DNA of 64,000 bases, taken from CAVUNY01 sp963768585. GTDB taxonomy: Bacteria; Chloroflexota; Anaerolineae; Anaerolineales; Anaerolineaceae. Positions 17,458-26,925 of this stretch are shown here, piece by piece. The translations under genes and the position numbers were made by a program. Below the pieces are notes generated by a model that worked only from the letters and a program-made list of their open reading frames with translations, was not told the origin of the DNA and made no database searches. The stretch covers positions 372,001 through 436,000 of the forward strand of contig CAVYIF010000013.1 in assembly GCA_963768585.1 (NCBI GenBank). Direction: 5' to 3'. Each line of letters opens with the position of its first letter. The stretch's first letter is position 1.

Positions 17458-18801
17458 ATGTTGGTTATCGGTGGCAAATTGATTACTTGGGATCAACCCA
17501 ATCAGATCCTGGATGGTTTTGGTCTTCGGATTCAGGCTGGAAAAATTACTGAAATCCAAAATTCAAAAACATTGGTCGAAAAATATCCAGAAGAGGAACG
17601 CCTGGATGCGCGCGGACAATTTGTTATGCCGGGTAATATTTGCGCGCACACGCATTTTTATGGGGCGTTTTCTCGGGGTATGGCAATTCCGGGTAGGGCG
17701 CCAGATGGATTTCCACAGATATTAGAAAAATTATGGTGGCCTTTGGATCGGGCTTTGACCGCGAAGGATGTCCATTATTCGGCTCTGGTGTGTTTGATCG
17801 ACGCCATTCGGCATGGCACCACAACCCTCATTGACCACCATGCATCTCCTAATGCGATTGAAGGTTCGTTAGACGAGATTGCGACGGCAGTTCAAATGGC
17901 AGGGGTCCGTGCTTCTTTATGTTATGAGGTCACGGACCGTAATGGCCCGGAAGGAGCACGAAAAGGTATCAATGAAAATCGGCGCTTTCTGGATTCGATC
18001 AAAAACAGTGGTAATGGATATCTCTCTGGCACCTTTGGCTTGCATGCCAGCCTGACCTTATGCGAGGAAACTCTGGACGAATGTCGAAAAGCCTGTCCGG
18101 AGGATGTGGGGTTTCATATTCATGTGGCGGAGCATCCGGTCGACGAATACGACAGTGTTGAGAAATACGGCGAGCGAGTCATTGACCGGCTCGAGCGACA
18201 TCATCTTTTAGGATCTCGCTCGATTGTGGTGCATGCAGTTCATGTTGATCCGAGAGAAATTGAAATTTTGGCGCGACAACAGACCTGGGTTACTCACCAG
18301 CCCCGTTCCAATATGAATAATGCGGTTGGACTGCCTGAAGTTGAGGGGATGCTGCGCTCAGGAATCAAGGTGTGTCTGGGAAATGACGGTTTTTCGAATA
18401 CCATGTGGGATGAATGGAAAGCCGCATATTTGGCCCACAAGCTGATCCATCAGGATCCACGGCGTCTATCAGGATACACTGTGGTGGATATGGCAATTTA
18501 TAATAATGCGCAGCTTGCCCAGGTCCAATTGAACTGCGCCCCAATTGGTGTCCTGCGTCCAGGTGCGGAAGCTGATCTTATTTTTGTGGATTACCAACCC
18601 TTCACGCCTTTAACAGCTGAAAATATACCCTGGCATATCTTGTTCGGCTTTCACGAGAGCATGGTTACAACCACGATCGTGGGCGGAAAAATATTAATGC
18701 GCGACCGCGAACTGCTGACATTGGATGCAGAAAAGATCAGCGCCGAAGCAGGAGTTTTGTCTGAGCAAGTCTGGCGCAGATACGAAAGCGAATTTTCTTA
18801 A
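17458..18801 (+). CDS. ssnA: SsnA-like aminohydrolase (amidohydrolase superfamily)
   Basis: A cytosolic metal-dependent amidohydrolase of 447 residues. The metal ligand motifs are present: NICAHTHFYGAF, HIHVAEHP, HAVHVDP and LGNDGFSNTMWDE. The ICAHTHFYGAFSRGM segment and overall length match putative aminohydrolase SsnA rather than generic guanine deaminase. In other bacteria ssnA lies beside selenium-dependent xanthine dehydrogenase genes. It is thought to deaminate purines or a related heterocycle, but the exact substrate is not established. The ATG follows GGAGG by 7 bases. It opens an 18-kb plus-strand array that holds two molybdenum hydroxylases and their maturation genes, which supports the assignment. 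Confidence 0.85.
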   Translation: MLVIGGKLITWDQPNQILDGFGLRIQAGKITEIQNSKTLVEKYPEEERLDARGQFVMPGNICAHTHFYGAFSRGMAIPGRAPDGFPQILEKLWWPLDRALTAKDVHYSALVCLIDAIRHGTTTLIDHHASPNAIEGSLDEIATAVQMAGVRASLCYEVTDRNGPEGARKGINENRRFLDSIKNSGNGYLSGTFGLHASLTLCEETLDECRKACPEDVGFHIHVAEHPVDEYDSVEKYGERVIDRLERHHLLGSRSIVVHAVHVDPREIEILARQQTWVTHQPRSNMNNAVGLPEVEGMLRSGIKVCLGNDGFSNTMWDEWKAAYLAHKLIHQDPRRLSGYTVVDMAIYNNAQLAQVQLNCAPIGVLRPGAEADLIFVDYQPFTPLTAENIPWHILFGFHESMVTTTIVGGKILMRDRELLTLDAEKISAEAGVLSEQVWRRYESEFS

Positions 18802-18812
18802 TTGGAGGAGCA

Positions 18813-19490
18813 TTGAGCGAAGTACCTGTTGTAAAGACGATTGGAATTATTGGCGGAACCGGCAAAGAAGGCAAGGGACTCGCGTATCGATGGGCAAAAG
18901 CAGGTTATACCATTTTCATAGGATCCCGAAGCAACGAGAAGGCCCAGTCGGCTGCAGAAGAAGTCAATGCTTTACTGGAGAATAAACCCACTGTCAGTGG
19001 TGTGGAAAATTCAACGGCGGCTGAAAAGGCGGATGTGGTAGTTTTAACCGTTCCTTTCACTGCGCACCAGGGAATGTTGGAAGCGATTAAAAGCGAAGTC
19101 CAGGGCAAGATTTTTATCGATGTTACCGTGCCGTTGGTCCCTCCCAGGGTGACTCGGGTGCAAATGCCGCCGGCTGGAAGCGCAGCCCTGGAAGCACAAG
19201 AAATCCTGGGCGATGAGGTCAAGGTGGTCGCAGCTTTCCAAAATATCTCTTATGAGCATCTTCTGCATGACGAGGATGTGAATTGTGATGTTTTGGTTTG
19301 TGGTGGCAACAAAGCTGCCAGAGGAATCGTTCTGCAATTGGTTAAAGCCGCTGGATTAATCGGTTGGGACGCCGGACCTTTGGAAAACTCGATGGTTGTT
19401 GAAGGTATGACTTCGATTCTGATTGGCATCAACAAGCAGCATGGTGTCCAGTCAGCCGGGATCCGGATCACAGGGGTACCACGAGAATAG
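18813..19490 (+). CDS. npdG: NADPH-dependent F420 reductase-like protein
   Basis: A Rossmann-fold enzyme of 225 residues that exchanges hydride between coenzyme F420 and NADP(H). The N-terminal dinucleotide motif IGIIGGTGKEGKGLAYRWAK and GSRSNEKA are characteristic of F420:NADP oxidoreductases. The start is TTG behind GGAGG, 11 bases after ssnA. It is followed one base later by an F420 glutamyl ligase, so F420 use is a coherent theme here. No cofC, cofD, cofG or cofH biosynthesis genes are in the window. A different NAD(P)-binding reductase of the same fold cannot be fully excluded. Confidence 0.88.
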   Translation: MSEVPVVKTIGIIGGTGKEGKGLAYRWAKAGYTIFIGSRSNEKAQSAAEEVNALLENKPTVSGVENSTAAEKADVVVLTVPFTAHQGMLEAIKSEVQGKIFIDVTVPLVPPRVTRVQMPPAGSAALEAQEILGDEVKVVAAFQNISYEHLLHDEDVNCDVLVCGGNKAARGIVLQLVKAAGLIGWDAGPLENSMVVEGMTSILIGINKQHGVQSAGIRITGVPRE

Positions 19491-19491
19491 T

Positions 19492-20259
19492 ATGGCGCTA
19501 ACATTAACCCCCCTCACAGGAATCCCGCTAATCGAACCGCACGATTCTCTCCCAGATATTTTATATAAGGCTGTAATTGAAAACAATTTGTCCCTGGAGG
19601 ATAATGATATTCTCGTGCTTGCTCAAAAGATCGTGAGCAAAGCGGAAAACCGCCTGGTAAATCTGACCACGGTCACACCTTCAGCACAAGCATACGAAAT
19701 TTCGCAAAAAACTGAAAAAGATCCCCGTTTGATCGAGCTGATATTACAGGAAAGCGCGGAAGTCCTCCGCACTCGCCCAGGAACGATCATCGTTCAACAT
19801 AAGAATGGATTTGTGTGTGCGAATGCCGGTATTGATCATTCAAACGTCCAGTCAGCCTGGGGGAAAGCAGAAGATTGGGTTTTGCTTCTACCAGAAGATT
19901 CGGACCGGTCAGCAAAAATAATCCGCGATGCTCTTTCGACAGAACATAAGGTAAATTTCGGAGTGATGATCATTGATACTCACGGTAGAGCGTGGCGAAA
20001 TGGAACTGTAGGCGCCTGCATTGGCCTGGCGGGATTGCCAGGCGTGGTCGATTTAAGGGGTGCGTTTGATATTTTTGGCTACCAGCTACGCGTCACGCAG
20101 GTTGCTGCGGCTGATGAATTGGCGGCAGCGGCATCCTTGATGATGGGACAAGCCGCGGAAGCGACACCTGTGGTCCATGTCCGCGGTTTTCCCTATCCAT
20201 TAAGAGATGGGTCCCTTCAAGAGTTGATCCGGCCCAAAGAAATGGATTTGTTTCGTTAA
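19492..20259 (+). CDS. cofE: coenzyme F420-0:L-glutamate ligase (CofE family)
   Basis: Adds L-glutamate to F420-0 with GTP to build the polyglutamate tail of coenzyme F420. It has 255 residues, normal for CofE. Recognised by ILVLAQKIVSKAENR, the GFVCANAGIDHSNV segment and VMIIDTHGRAWRNGTVG. The ATG at 19492, one base after the npdG stop, is chosen. An in-frame ATG at 19423 would lie inside npdG and adds no conserved residues. Together with npdG and the F420-type oxidoreductase downstream it forms an F420 sub-block of the molybdenum-hydroxylase array. Confidence 0.9.
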   Translation: MALTLTPLTGIPLIEPHDSLPDILYKAVIENNLSLEDNDILVLAQKIVSKAENRLVNLTTVTPSAQAYEISQKTEKDPRLIELILQESAEVLRTRPGTIIVQHKNGFVCANAGIDHSNVQSAWGKAEDWVLLLPEDSDRSAKIIRDALSTEHKVNFGVMIIDTHGRAWRNGTVGACIGLAGLPGVVDLRGAFDIFGYQLRVTQVAAADELAAAASLMMGQAAEATPVVHVRGFPYPLRDGSLQELIRPKEMDLFR

Positions 20260-20321
20260 CCCAGAGCAGTATAATTAATATATCAGATTGACGATCCTAT
20301 CAATTCGCCCGGAGGTCCAAC

Positions 20322-21320
20322 ATGGCTGAACGAATGGCGCTGTATTTGCAGGATGCACATGATCTGCGTGATGGTTTGGATTATGTGCGCTATGCGGAAG
20401 AAAGAGGATTCGAAGCTGTCTGGCAGGCTGAGAGCCGGCTGGTCAGAGACGCGATTGTACCCATGGCGGCGTATGCCGCTGTAACGGAAAAGATTAAGGT
20501 CGGTTCGGGGGTGACCAATAACTGGACACGCAATATCGGCTTATTGGCTGCTACCTATTTAACACTCGACGATCTGGCTCCGAACCGAATTATTTGCGGG
20601 ATTGGCGCCTGGTGGGATCCCCTGGCGAAAAATGTAGGGATCGACCGGCGAAAACCACTTACAGCCATGCGTGAGACGGTAACTGTACTGCGAAAATTGC
20701 TGAACATGGAGCGAGTTAGTTTTGATGGTGAATTCATCCACGTTCGAGGGATCGAGCTGGATGTCGTCCATGGGAGGCGCGAACCCAGAAACGTGCCAAT
20801 CTATATCGGGGCGACAGGCGATCTGATGATGGAAATGACGGGTGAGGTTGCCGATGGCGTCGTTCTCAATTACTGCGTGCCCCCTGAATATAATCTAAAA
20901 GCATTGGAAATGCTGGACCGGGGCGCAAAAAAAGCGGGCAGGCGAATGGATATGTTTGACCGGCCTCAGTTAATCGTATGCTCCGTGGATCAAGACCACG
21001 ATAAAGCCATAGATACTACGCGCGAACTGCTCACCCAATACCTGGCGCAGCAGCCGCATATAGCAAAAGCCTCCGGGGTTTCACCCGAAATCGTCGCCCA
21101 AATTCAATCAATTCTGGGATGGCCTGCCACCCACGAGCAGATTCAAAAGGCCAAGCATCTGGTTCCCGATGAACTAATTCTGCGCATTACCGCTTCCGGA
21201 ACACCCAATGAAGCAAAGGCGAAAGTAGCCGAATACATCCGGAATGGATGTACCTGCCCTATTTTATATCCGGTGGGTGGCGATTACAAATTATTGATTG
21301 ACACATTTGCACAAGCATGA
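20322..21320 (+). CDS. LLM-class (luciferase-like) F420-dependent oxidoreductase
   Basis: A TIM-barrel oxidoreductase of 332 residues in the bacterial luciferase/F420-dependent reductase superfamily, related to methylene-tetrahydromethanopterin reductase. Typical segments are YAEERGFEAVWQAES, VGSGVTNNWTRN, IICGIGAWWDP and VPIYIGATG. Family members use F420 or FMN. The two F420 genes directly upstream favour F420. The substrate is unknown. The ATG follows CGGAGG by 6 bases. It overlaps the next gene by 4 bases (ATGA), so a single message is likely. Confidence 0.88.
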   Translation: MAERMALYLQDAHDLRDGLDYVRYAEERGFEAVWQAESRLVRDAIVPMAAYAAVTEKIKVGSGVTNNWTRNIGLLAATYLTLDDLAPNRIICGIGAWWDPLAKNVGIDRRKPLTAMRETVTVLRKLLNMERVSFDGEFIHVRGIELDVVHGRREPRNVPIYIGATGDLMMEMTGEVADGVVLNYCVPPEYNLKALEMLDRGAKKAGRRMDMFDRPQLIVCSVDQDHDKAIDTTRELLTQYLAQQPHIAKASGVSPEIVAQIQSILGWPATHEQIQKAKHLVPDELILRITASGTPNEAKAKVAEYIRNGCTCPILYPVGGDYKLLIDTFAQA

Positions 21321-21793
21321 ACAAGCAAGCCAATTCTCGTCATTGTTTTGTGTGCGGCGTGGAAAACCCGTTTGGACTGCAGCTAAAATTCTACGAGGAA
21401 GAGCCCGGACGGGTCACTGCAGAAATTGTGGTTCCTGCCCATTTTCAAGGTTACCCAGGCGTGGTTCACGGAGGGATTATTGCAGCCATGCTGGATGAAG
21501 TAAGCGGGCGCACCATGTTAAGGGGCAATCCACCGCGCTGGATGGTTACCGCCAAATTGGATATTCGTTATCGCAAACCTGTGCCGACCGAAAAGCGGAT
21601 CTATCTTGAAGGACTGGCAAAAGAAGATAACGGGAGGGTGGCTGTTGTCATAGGGAAGATACTCGACTCGGACCGGAATATTCTGGCTGAATCAGAAGCA
21701 GTGATGGTTAATCTCCCGGAAAAATTGGTCGAGATTGCATCATTCAGCCCTGAGGACTGGAGAATTTATCCGGACCAGGAGAATTTATCATGA
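21317..21793 (+). CDS. PaaI-type hotdog-fold thioesterase
   Basis: A 158-residue hotdog-fold protein. The active-site helix region GVVHGGIIAAMLDEVSGRTM with HGG and the downstream acidic residue matches the PaaI/4HBT acyl-CoA thioesterase group. The N-terminal Cys pair (HCFVCGVENPFGL) is common in this subgroup. It should hydrolyse an acyl-CoA or similar thioester in the cytosol. It overlaps its neighbours by 4 bases on both sides, so it is translationally coupled to the LLM oxidoreductase and the FAD subunit gene. Why a thioesterase belongs in a Mo-hydroxylase operon is unclear. Confidence 0.88.
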   Translation: MNKQANSRHCFVCGVENPFGLQLKFYEEEPGRVTAEIVVPAHFQGYPGVVHGGIIAAMLDEVSGRTMLRGNPPRWMVTAKLDIRYRKPVPTEKRIYLEGLAKEDNGRVAVVIGKILDSDRNILAESEAVMVNLPEKLVEIASFSPEDWRIYPDQENLS

Positions 21794-22536
21794 TTTTAGA
21801 ATATCACCGTCCAAATGACGTCGATGAAGCGATACAATTACTCAGTAGAGATTTCCCAATTACGGTTCCTCTGGCCGGAGGCAACCTGATCAGTCGCAAA
21901 TCGGGTGAAAATTTTGCGGTTGTTGATTTACAAAATTTGGGGTTGAACAAAATAAAGGTCGATGACCCGGTTGTAGATATCGGCGCAATGGTAACGCTTG
22001 AAGAACTCTATATGCATCAAGCGATTCCTGAAGCGGTTAAGAAGGCTGTTTATATCGATGCAACGTTAAATACACGCAATACAGCTACTCTTGGTGGTGC
22101 CATTGTAGCCGGGACAGGCGAGTCGGTACTGCTAACTATGCTGCTTGCCATGGATGCTCGTATTGAATGGCTGCCAGACGATATCCAGCAATCCCTGGGG
22201 GAATTGCGTTCGCTGAGGAATAAAATTAAGCCCGGAAAATTAATAAAAAATATTCAATTTTCACTGCATGCCCAAGCAGGCGTGGCTACAGTGGGGCGTT
22301 CTCCATTGGACCCTCCATTTCTGATTGTAGTAGTCTGCCGCTGGCCTTCTGGGCGAACCCGACTGGCACTTGGCGGAAAAGTTAGTAATCCTGTTCTTGC
22401 CATGGATGGCACCACCCAAGACGGAATTATTGATGCCGGAATTAATGCGTGTAGCCAATTATCAAACCAATGGATTTCTGAAACATACCTCAAAAACAGT
22501 ATAACCAAACTTATACAGCGGCTTACTGAAGCATGA
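21790..22536 (+). CDS. FAD-binding subunit of a molybdenum hydroxylase (CoxM/XdhB-like, short)
   Basis: Expected to carry FAD and pass electrons from 2Fe-2S clusters to an external acceptor. At 248 residues it is about 40 shorter than CoxM. The FAD motifs are degenerate: PLAGGNLISRKSGENF replaces the usual AGGTDLL, and TATLGGAIVAGTGES replaces TIGGNI. The C-terminal FAD-domain segment is retained. It lies directly before the fused 2Fe-2S/Mo subunit and overlaps the thioesterase by 4 bases, which supports partnership with that subunit. The altered motifs raise the possibility of weak flavin binding or a changed acceptor. Confidence 0.82.
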   Translation: MILEYHRPNDVDEAIQLLSRDFPITVPLAGGNLISRKSGENFAVVDLQNLGLNKIKVDDPVVDIGAMVTLEELYMHQAIPEAVKKAVYIDATLNTRNTATLGGAIVAGTGESVLLTMLLAMDARIEWLPDDIQQSLGELRSLRNKIKPGKLIKNIQFSLHAQAGVATVGRSPLDPPFLIVVVCRWPSGRTRLALGGKVSNPVLAMDGTTQDGIIDAGINACSQLSNQWISETYLKNSITKLIQRLTEA

Positions 22537-22551
22537 TGCGATAGGAGCCTG

Positions 22552-25551
22552 ATGAACATCAAATTGCATATCAATCATTCTGATTTTGAATGGGAAACCA
22601 CAGCCGGGGAAACTTTGTTATCTCTACTGCGGAGAAAAGGTTTGTTTAGCGTAAAATCTGGGGGCTGCCAACACGGGGAATGTGGGGCGTGCACAATCCT
22701 GTTCGATGGCAAACCGGTGAATTCATGCACCATGCTGGCCGCACAGGCTGATGGCCACAAGCTCCAAACCGTAGAAAGTCTGGGGCAACATCCTGAAAGC
22801 GGATGGAAACCCTCAATCGGTTTACACCCGATTCAACAGGCGATGGTAGACAGCGGTGCAATCCAATGTGGGTACTGTACACCCGCGATGGTTTTAGCCG
22901 CAAAAGCTTTACTTGAAAAAAATCCTAACCCTACCGAAAAAGATGCCCGGGAGGCGCTTGCCCCGGTTTTATGCCGTTGCACGGGATATATAAAACCTGT
23001 TCAAGCAATTCTGCGCGCGGCGGCTGTTTTACGAGGCGAATCACCTGTTGATGTGAATAATCTTAATAATTTGCTGGGATATGATTTGGGCAATCAACCC
23101 CCAGAACCAGAAGGTTATTCTCAGGACCAAGGAGATTTACAGGTGCAAGCCAGGGTAATGCCCAAAGTCACGGTAACGCCGCAATCAAAAAAATGGCACC
23201 AGGTTGGCAAGCCTGAAAAGAAAGTGGATGCTGTGAAACTGGTTCAGGGAAAACCGGCATTTACCGCAGATTTGGATATGCGTGGTATGTTAGTCGCCAA
23301 AGTACTGCACAGCCCTGTTGCACACGCCATGATCAAACATATCGATACATCCAGGGCAAAAGCACTGCCAGGCGTTGCCGCAGTTTTAACCTGGCAGGAT
23401 TTACCCCGAGTGATCTATTCCACCGCTGGCCAATCTGACCCTATCCCCGGACCTCTGGATGCATTCTCTCTGGATAAGAAAGTACGTTTTGTCGGCGACC
23501 GAGTCGCCTTCGTCGCCGCAGAAACGGAACAAATCGCAGAACAGGCGATCAAGCTGATCGACGTTGAATACGAAGAACTACCAGCAATTTTCGATCCTGC
23601 GGTTGCGATGAAATCAACTGCGCCAAGGATTCACGATGAACCTGAATATGTCATGTTTGACCGATCAGACCCCACTATCAACCTGGCAGCACAAATAAGA
23701 ATTGACATTGGGAATGTAGAAAAAGGATTTAGCGAGGCGGATCAGATATTTGAAGGGGATTATGAGGTGCCTAAAGTACAACAAGCGCACATCGAACCCC
23801 ACGTGGTCGTTACCTACTGGGATGAAGATGACCGGCTCGTGGTTCGGACCTCGACTCAGGTTCCATTTCACGCGCGGCGGATTCTTGCACCAATTCTACA
23901 ATTACCGGTAAAACGGATCAGGGTGATTAAACCAAGGATTGGTGGTGGATTTGGCGGGAAGCAAGAGGTATTAATCGAAGATGTTGCTGCCCATTTAACC
24001 ATCGCCACGCGACGTCCGGTACGATATGAATATACCCGTGACGAAGAATTTACCGCCTCCCGGGCACGTCATCCAATGCGACTGCATATGAAAACTGGCG
24101 TGAAAAATGATGGGACAATCACTGCCAATGAAATGACTGTGCTGACCAATACGGGCGCTTATGGGTGTCATGCACTTACTGTAACTGGCAATACCGGGCA
24201 TAAAGCTATGGCTCTGTATGTCGGGGACAATGAATACAGGAAAACGCCTAATATTCGGTTTTACGCGGATATTGTGTATACCAATACACCACCAGCCGGT
24301 GCATATCGGGGATATGGTGTACCCCAGGGATATTGGGCGGTCGAACGTCATATGGAAAAAATCGCTCGCAATTTAGGATTGGACTCAATCGAGTTCAGGC
24401 TGAAAAATGCCGTAAGGGCTGGAGAATTACATCCATTCAGCACGGCCTGGAGTGAGGGTCGGGAACCAGTCCCCGAGACAATTCATACCGTGGGCCTGGA
24501 AGAGTGTGTTCGGCAGGCCAGAGCAGCCATCGGTTGGGATGAGAAATACAACAACACTACCTGGCACATGGTTCCCGGCAAACCTTATTTGCGTAAGGGG
24601 ATTGGCGTAGCGATGGTCATGCAAGGGACCGCCATCCCATACCTGGATATGGGTGGAGCCAGTATTAAAATGAATGACGATGGTTCGTTCAACCTGTTAG
24701 TTGGCGCCACAGACCTGGGTACGGGATCTGATACAGTTTTAGGACAAATGGCAGCTGAAACGCTGGGTGTACCGCTGGAGGATATCCTGGTGTATTCTTC
24801 GGATACCGATTTTACACCTTTCGACAAGGGGGCTTATGCCTCCAGTACCACCTATATTTCTGGGGCGGCAGTCGCAAAAGCCGCCCAAATAGTTGCGGAA
24901 CGCATCCGCACCCGGGCTGCGGCCATGATCGAGGAGAAAACCGGAGCCAGGATAGAATCAGATGATATCATCCTGATAGATCGAAAAGCAGCGGCACCAG
25001 ATGGAGAATTTGTGACTTTGAGCGATGTAGCTTTAAACTCGCTGCACCACACTAACCAGGAGCAAATCATGGGAGTAGCATCCTACATGTCTCCGGTTTC
25101 ACCGCCACCGTTCGGAGCACAGTTCGCAGAGGTGACTGTGGATACAGATACGGGCCAGGTCACTGTGGAAAAACTGGTCATGGCTGTCGATTCGGGTGTG
25201 ATTGTAAACCCAATCACAGCTTCAGGCCAAATTGAAGGTGGAATGGCACAGGCTCTGGGATATGCGGTAAGCGAAGAAATGAAGTATGATGAGAATGGTG
25301 TTGCCCGAGAAAACGACCTGGTCGATTATCATATTTTTCGAGCCAATGAAATGCCAGAACTTGAAACTATTTTCGTGGAAACGTTTGAACCTTCCCATCC
25401 ATTTGGCGTAAAAGCTGTCGCTGAAATTCCGATGGATGGTGTGGCGCCAGCAGTCGGAAATGCAGTCTTTGATGCTTGCGGGGCCGAGGTGGACCAAAAT
25501 CCAATTACCCCTGAACGCGTTTGGCTGGCTTTACAAGCAAAGAACGTATAA
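22552..25551 (+). CDS. molybdenum hydroxylase with fused 2Fe-2S and Mo-pterin domains (MOP-like)
   Basis: A 999-residue cytosolic enzyme that hydroxylates an aldehyde or N-heterocycle at a Mo centre. The N-terminal ferredoxin domain has C39, C44, C47 and C59. The helical 2Fe-2S domain has C106, C109, C141 and C143. After a linker (150-215) come the two Mo-pterin domains, with PRIGGGFGGKQEV, GAYRGYGVPQGYWAVE and the catalytic-Glu region KAVAEIPMDG. The iron-sulfur/Mo fusion order is that of Desulfovibrio aldehyde oxidoreductase (MOP). Unlike MOP, a separate FAD gene lies directly upstream. The substrate cannot be read from the sequence. The xdhC, yqeB and yqeC genes nearby suggest cofactor sulfuration and selenation. 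Confidence 0.92.
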   Translation: MNIKLHINHSDFEWETTAGETLLSLLRRKGLFSVKSGGCQHGECGACTILFDGKPVNSCTMLAAQADGHKLQTVESLGQHPESGWKPSIGLHPIQQAMVDSGAIQCGYCTPAMVLAAKALLEKNPNPTEKDAREALAPVLCRCTGYIKPVQAILRAAAVLRGESPVDVNNLNNLLGYDLGNQPPEPEGYSQDQGDLQVQARVMPKVTVTPQSKKWHQVGKPEKKVDAVKLVQGKPAFTADLDMRGMLVAKVLHSPVAHAMIKHIDTSRAKALPGVAAVLTWQDLPRVIYSTAGQSDPIPGPLDAFSLDKKVRFVGDRVAFVAAETEQIAEQAIKLIDVEYEELPAIFDPAVAMKSTAPRIHDEPEYVMFDRSDPTINLAAQIRIDIGNVEKGFSEADQIFEGDYEVPKVQQAHIEPHVVVTYWDEDDRLVVRTSTQVPFHARRILAPILQLPVKRIRVIKPRIGGGFGGKQEVLIEDVAAHLTIATRRPVRYEYTRDEEFTASRARHPMRLHMKTGVKNDGTITANEMTVLTNTGAYGCHALTVTGNTGHKAMALYVGDNEYRKTPNIRFYADIVYTNTPPAGAYRGYGVPQGYWAVERHMEKIARNLGLDSIEFRLKNAVRAGELHPFSTAWSEGREPVPETIHTVGLEECVRQARAAIGWDEKYNNTTWHMVPGKPYLRKGIGVAMVMQGTAIPYLDMGGASIKMNDDGSFNLLVGATDLGTGSDTVLGQMAAETLGVPLEDILVYSSDTDFTPFDKGAYASSTTYISGAAVAKAAQIVAERIRTRAAAMIEEKTGARIESDDIILIDRKAAAPDGEFVTLSDVALNSLHHTNQEQIMGVASYMSPVSPPPFGAQFAEVTVDTDTGQVTVEKLVMAVDSGVIVNPITASGQIEGGMAQALGYAVSEEMKYDENGVARENDLVDYHIFRANEMPELETIFVETFEPSHPFGVKAVAEIPMDGVAPAVGNAVFDACGAEVDQNPITPERVWLALQAKNV

Positions 25552-25576
25552 TAAATCAACCTGAATAGGAATCTTA

Positions 25577-26923
25577 ATGCGTTTACCCACCTATGTAATT
25601 GGACATGTTAATCCCGATACCGACTCGATCGCAGCGGCCCTGGGTTATGCCTGGCTGCTCAGAGAACGAGATGGTATGGATGCGGTTAGTGCAAGAGCAG
25701 GCGCAATAAACGCCCAGACTACATGGGTCCTAAAGCAATTGCAAATGGAACCACCCATGCTGCTCACGGATTTATCACCACGTTTCGAATCGGTGATGCG
25801 CAGGTTGGATACCACTACGCCTGAAAAACCACTGCGCGAAGCCTGGATTATCGCCAGCCGCACCGGCGGGGTCAGTCCCATCATCAACAGCGATGGAACG
25901 CCATACGGTCTGATGACCGGACGCAGCCTTTTTGAATATGTCAACCGGTTGGTCGGACCCAATGCCCGACAGCAAGCGATGCGGTTGGCAGAAATTCTAG
26001 ATCAACCATGCAAAGAAGCTGCAAATATTCATGTCGCAAAAGTCCAGTGCACCGCCCGGATTAAAGATATGCTGAATCATCTTCTACGTGAAGAAGGCGA
26101 CGAGTTTTGGGTGGTAGACGATCAAGGTTTATATCAAGGCATCTGCCGTCAGCGTGATTTGCTCAATCCTCCACGACTCCAGGTGGTGCTTGTCGACCAT
26201 AATGAACCCCAACAGGCTGTTGCCTCACTGGAGGAGGCCGAATTAATTGAGATTTTGGATCACCACCGGCTGGGGAATCAATCAACCCATACTCCTATCC
26301 GATTTACCGTGGATGTTGTGGGGAGTACAAGTACCCTGATTTCAGAGCGGACAGAAGACGCGGGCTTAAGTGCTCCACCCGAATTGGCAGGAATCATGTT
26401 GGCCGGTCTGCTGTCTGATACGCTGATTTTGACCTCGCCAACAACCACTGATCGCGATAAACGAGCCGCGGAACGATTGGCGCGGTGGGCTTTCGCTGGC
26501 GGGAGCCCGCTGCAAAATGAAACGATCCAATCTTACGGTTCGAAAATTCTGGCGGCAGGATCTGGATTGGGTGCCAGAGCACCGCGAGAAGTCGTTTCGA
26601 CCGATATGAAATTATATTCCAGCGGTCCTTATGATTTTGCAATCGCCCAGGCTGAAGTAAGTGATTTGTATGAAGTTACGGAAAATTTGGAAGTGCTGAA
26701 CAAGGCATTGGAGGAATTGCGAGAAAGTAAGGGCCTGTCGTTTGCCATGTTGATGGTGACCGACGTTGTTCGCGGGTCGAGCAAATTGTTATTAAGCAAT
26801 CCGCCGCCGGTACTGGCCAATCTGCCTTATCAGCCCCAACAAGACAAAACATGGCTTGCGGAAGATGTGGTTTCTCGTAAGAAACAATTGCTTCCCGTGG
26901 TTTTGGGTCTTTTGGAGACATGA
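25577..26923 (+). CDS. ppaC: family II inorganic pyrophosphatase with CBS domains
   Basis: A manganese-dependent DHH-superfamily pyrophosphatase of 448 residues. Catalytic motifs are IGHVNPDTDSI, VLVDHNE, EILDHHRLGN, VVGSTSTLI and the C-terminal SRKKQ substrate-binding residues. An insertion at about residues 65-195 contains a CBS pair (VSPIINSDGTPYGLMTG and FWVVDDQGLYQG), as in nucleotide-regulated CBS pyrophosphatases that sense AMP/ADP. No DRTGG domain is obvious between the CBS repeats. Removing pyrophosphate would pull MocA and F420 reactions forward. That link to the surrounding operon is inference. The ATG follows AGGAATCTTA, and its stop overlaps the xdhC region. Confidence 0.92.
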   Translation: MRLPTYVIGHVNPDTDSIAAALGYAWLLRERDGMDAVSARAGAINAQTTWVLKQLQMEPPMLLTDLSPRFESVMRRLDTTTPEKPLREAWIIASRTGGVSPIINSDGTPYGLMTGRSLFEYVNRLVGPNARQQAMRLAEILDQPCKEAANIHVAKVQCTARIKDMLNHLLREEGDEFWVVDDQGLYQGICRQRDLLNPPRLQVVLVDHNEPQQAVASLEEAELIEILDHHRLGNQSTHTPIRFTVDVVGSTSTLISERTEDAGLSAPPELAGIMLAGLLSDTLILTSPTTTDRDKRAAERLARWAFAGGSPLQNETIQSYGSKILAAGSGLGARAPREVVSTDMKLYSSGPYDFAIAQAEVSDLYEVTENLEVLNKALEELRESKGLSFAMLMVTDVVRGSSKLLLSNPPPVLANLPYQPQQDKTWLAEDVVSRKKQLLPVVLGLLET

Positions 26924-26925
26924 AA

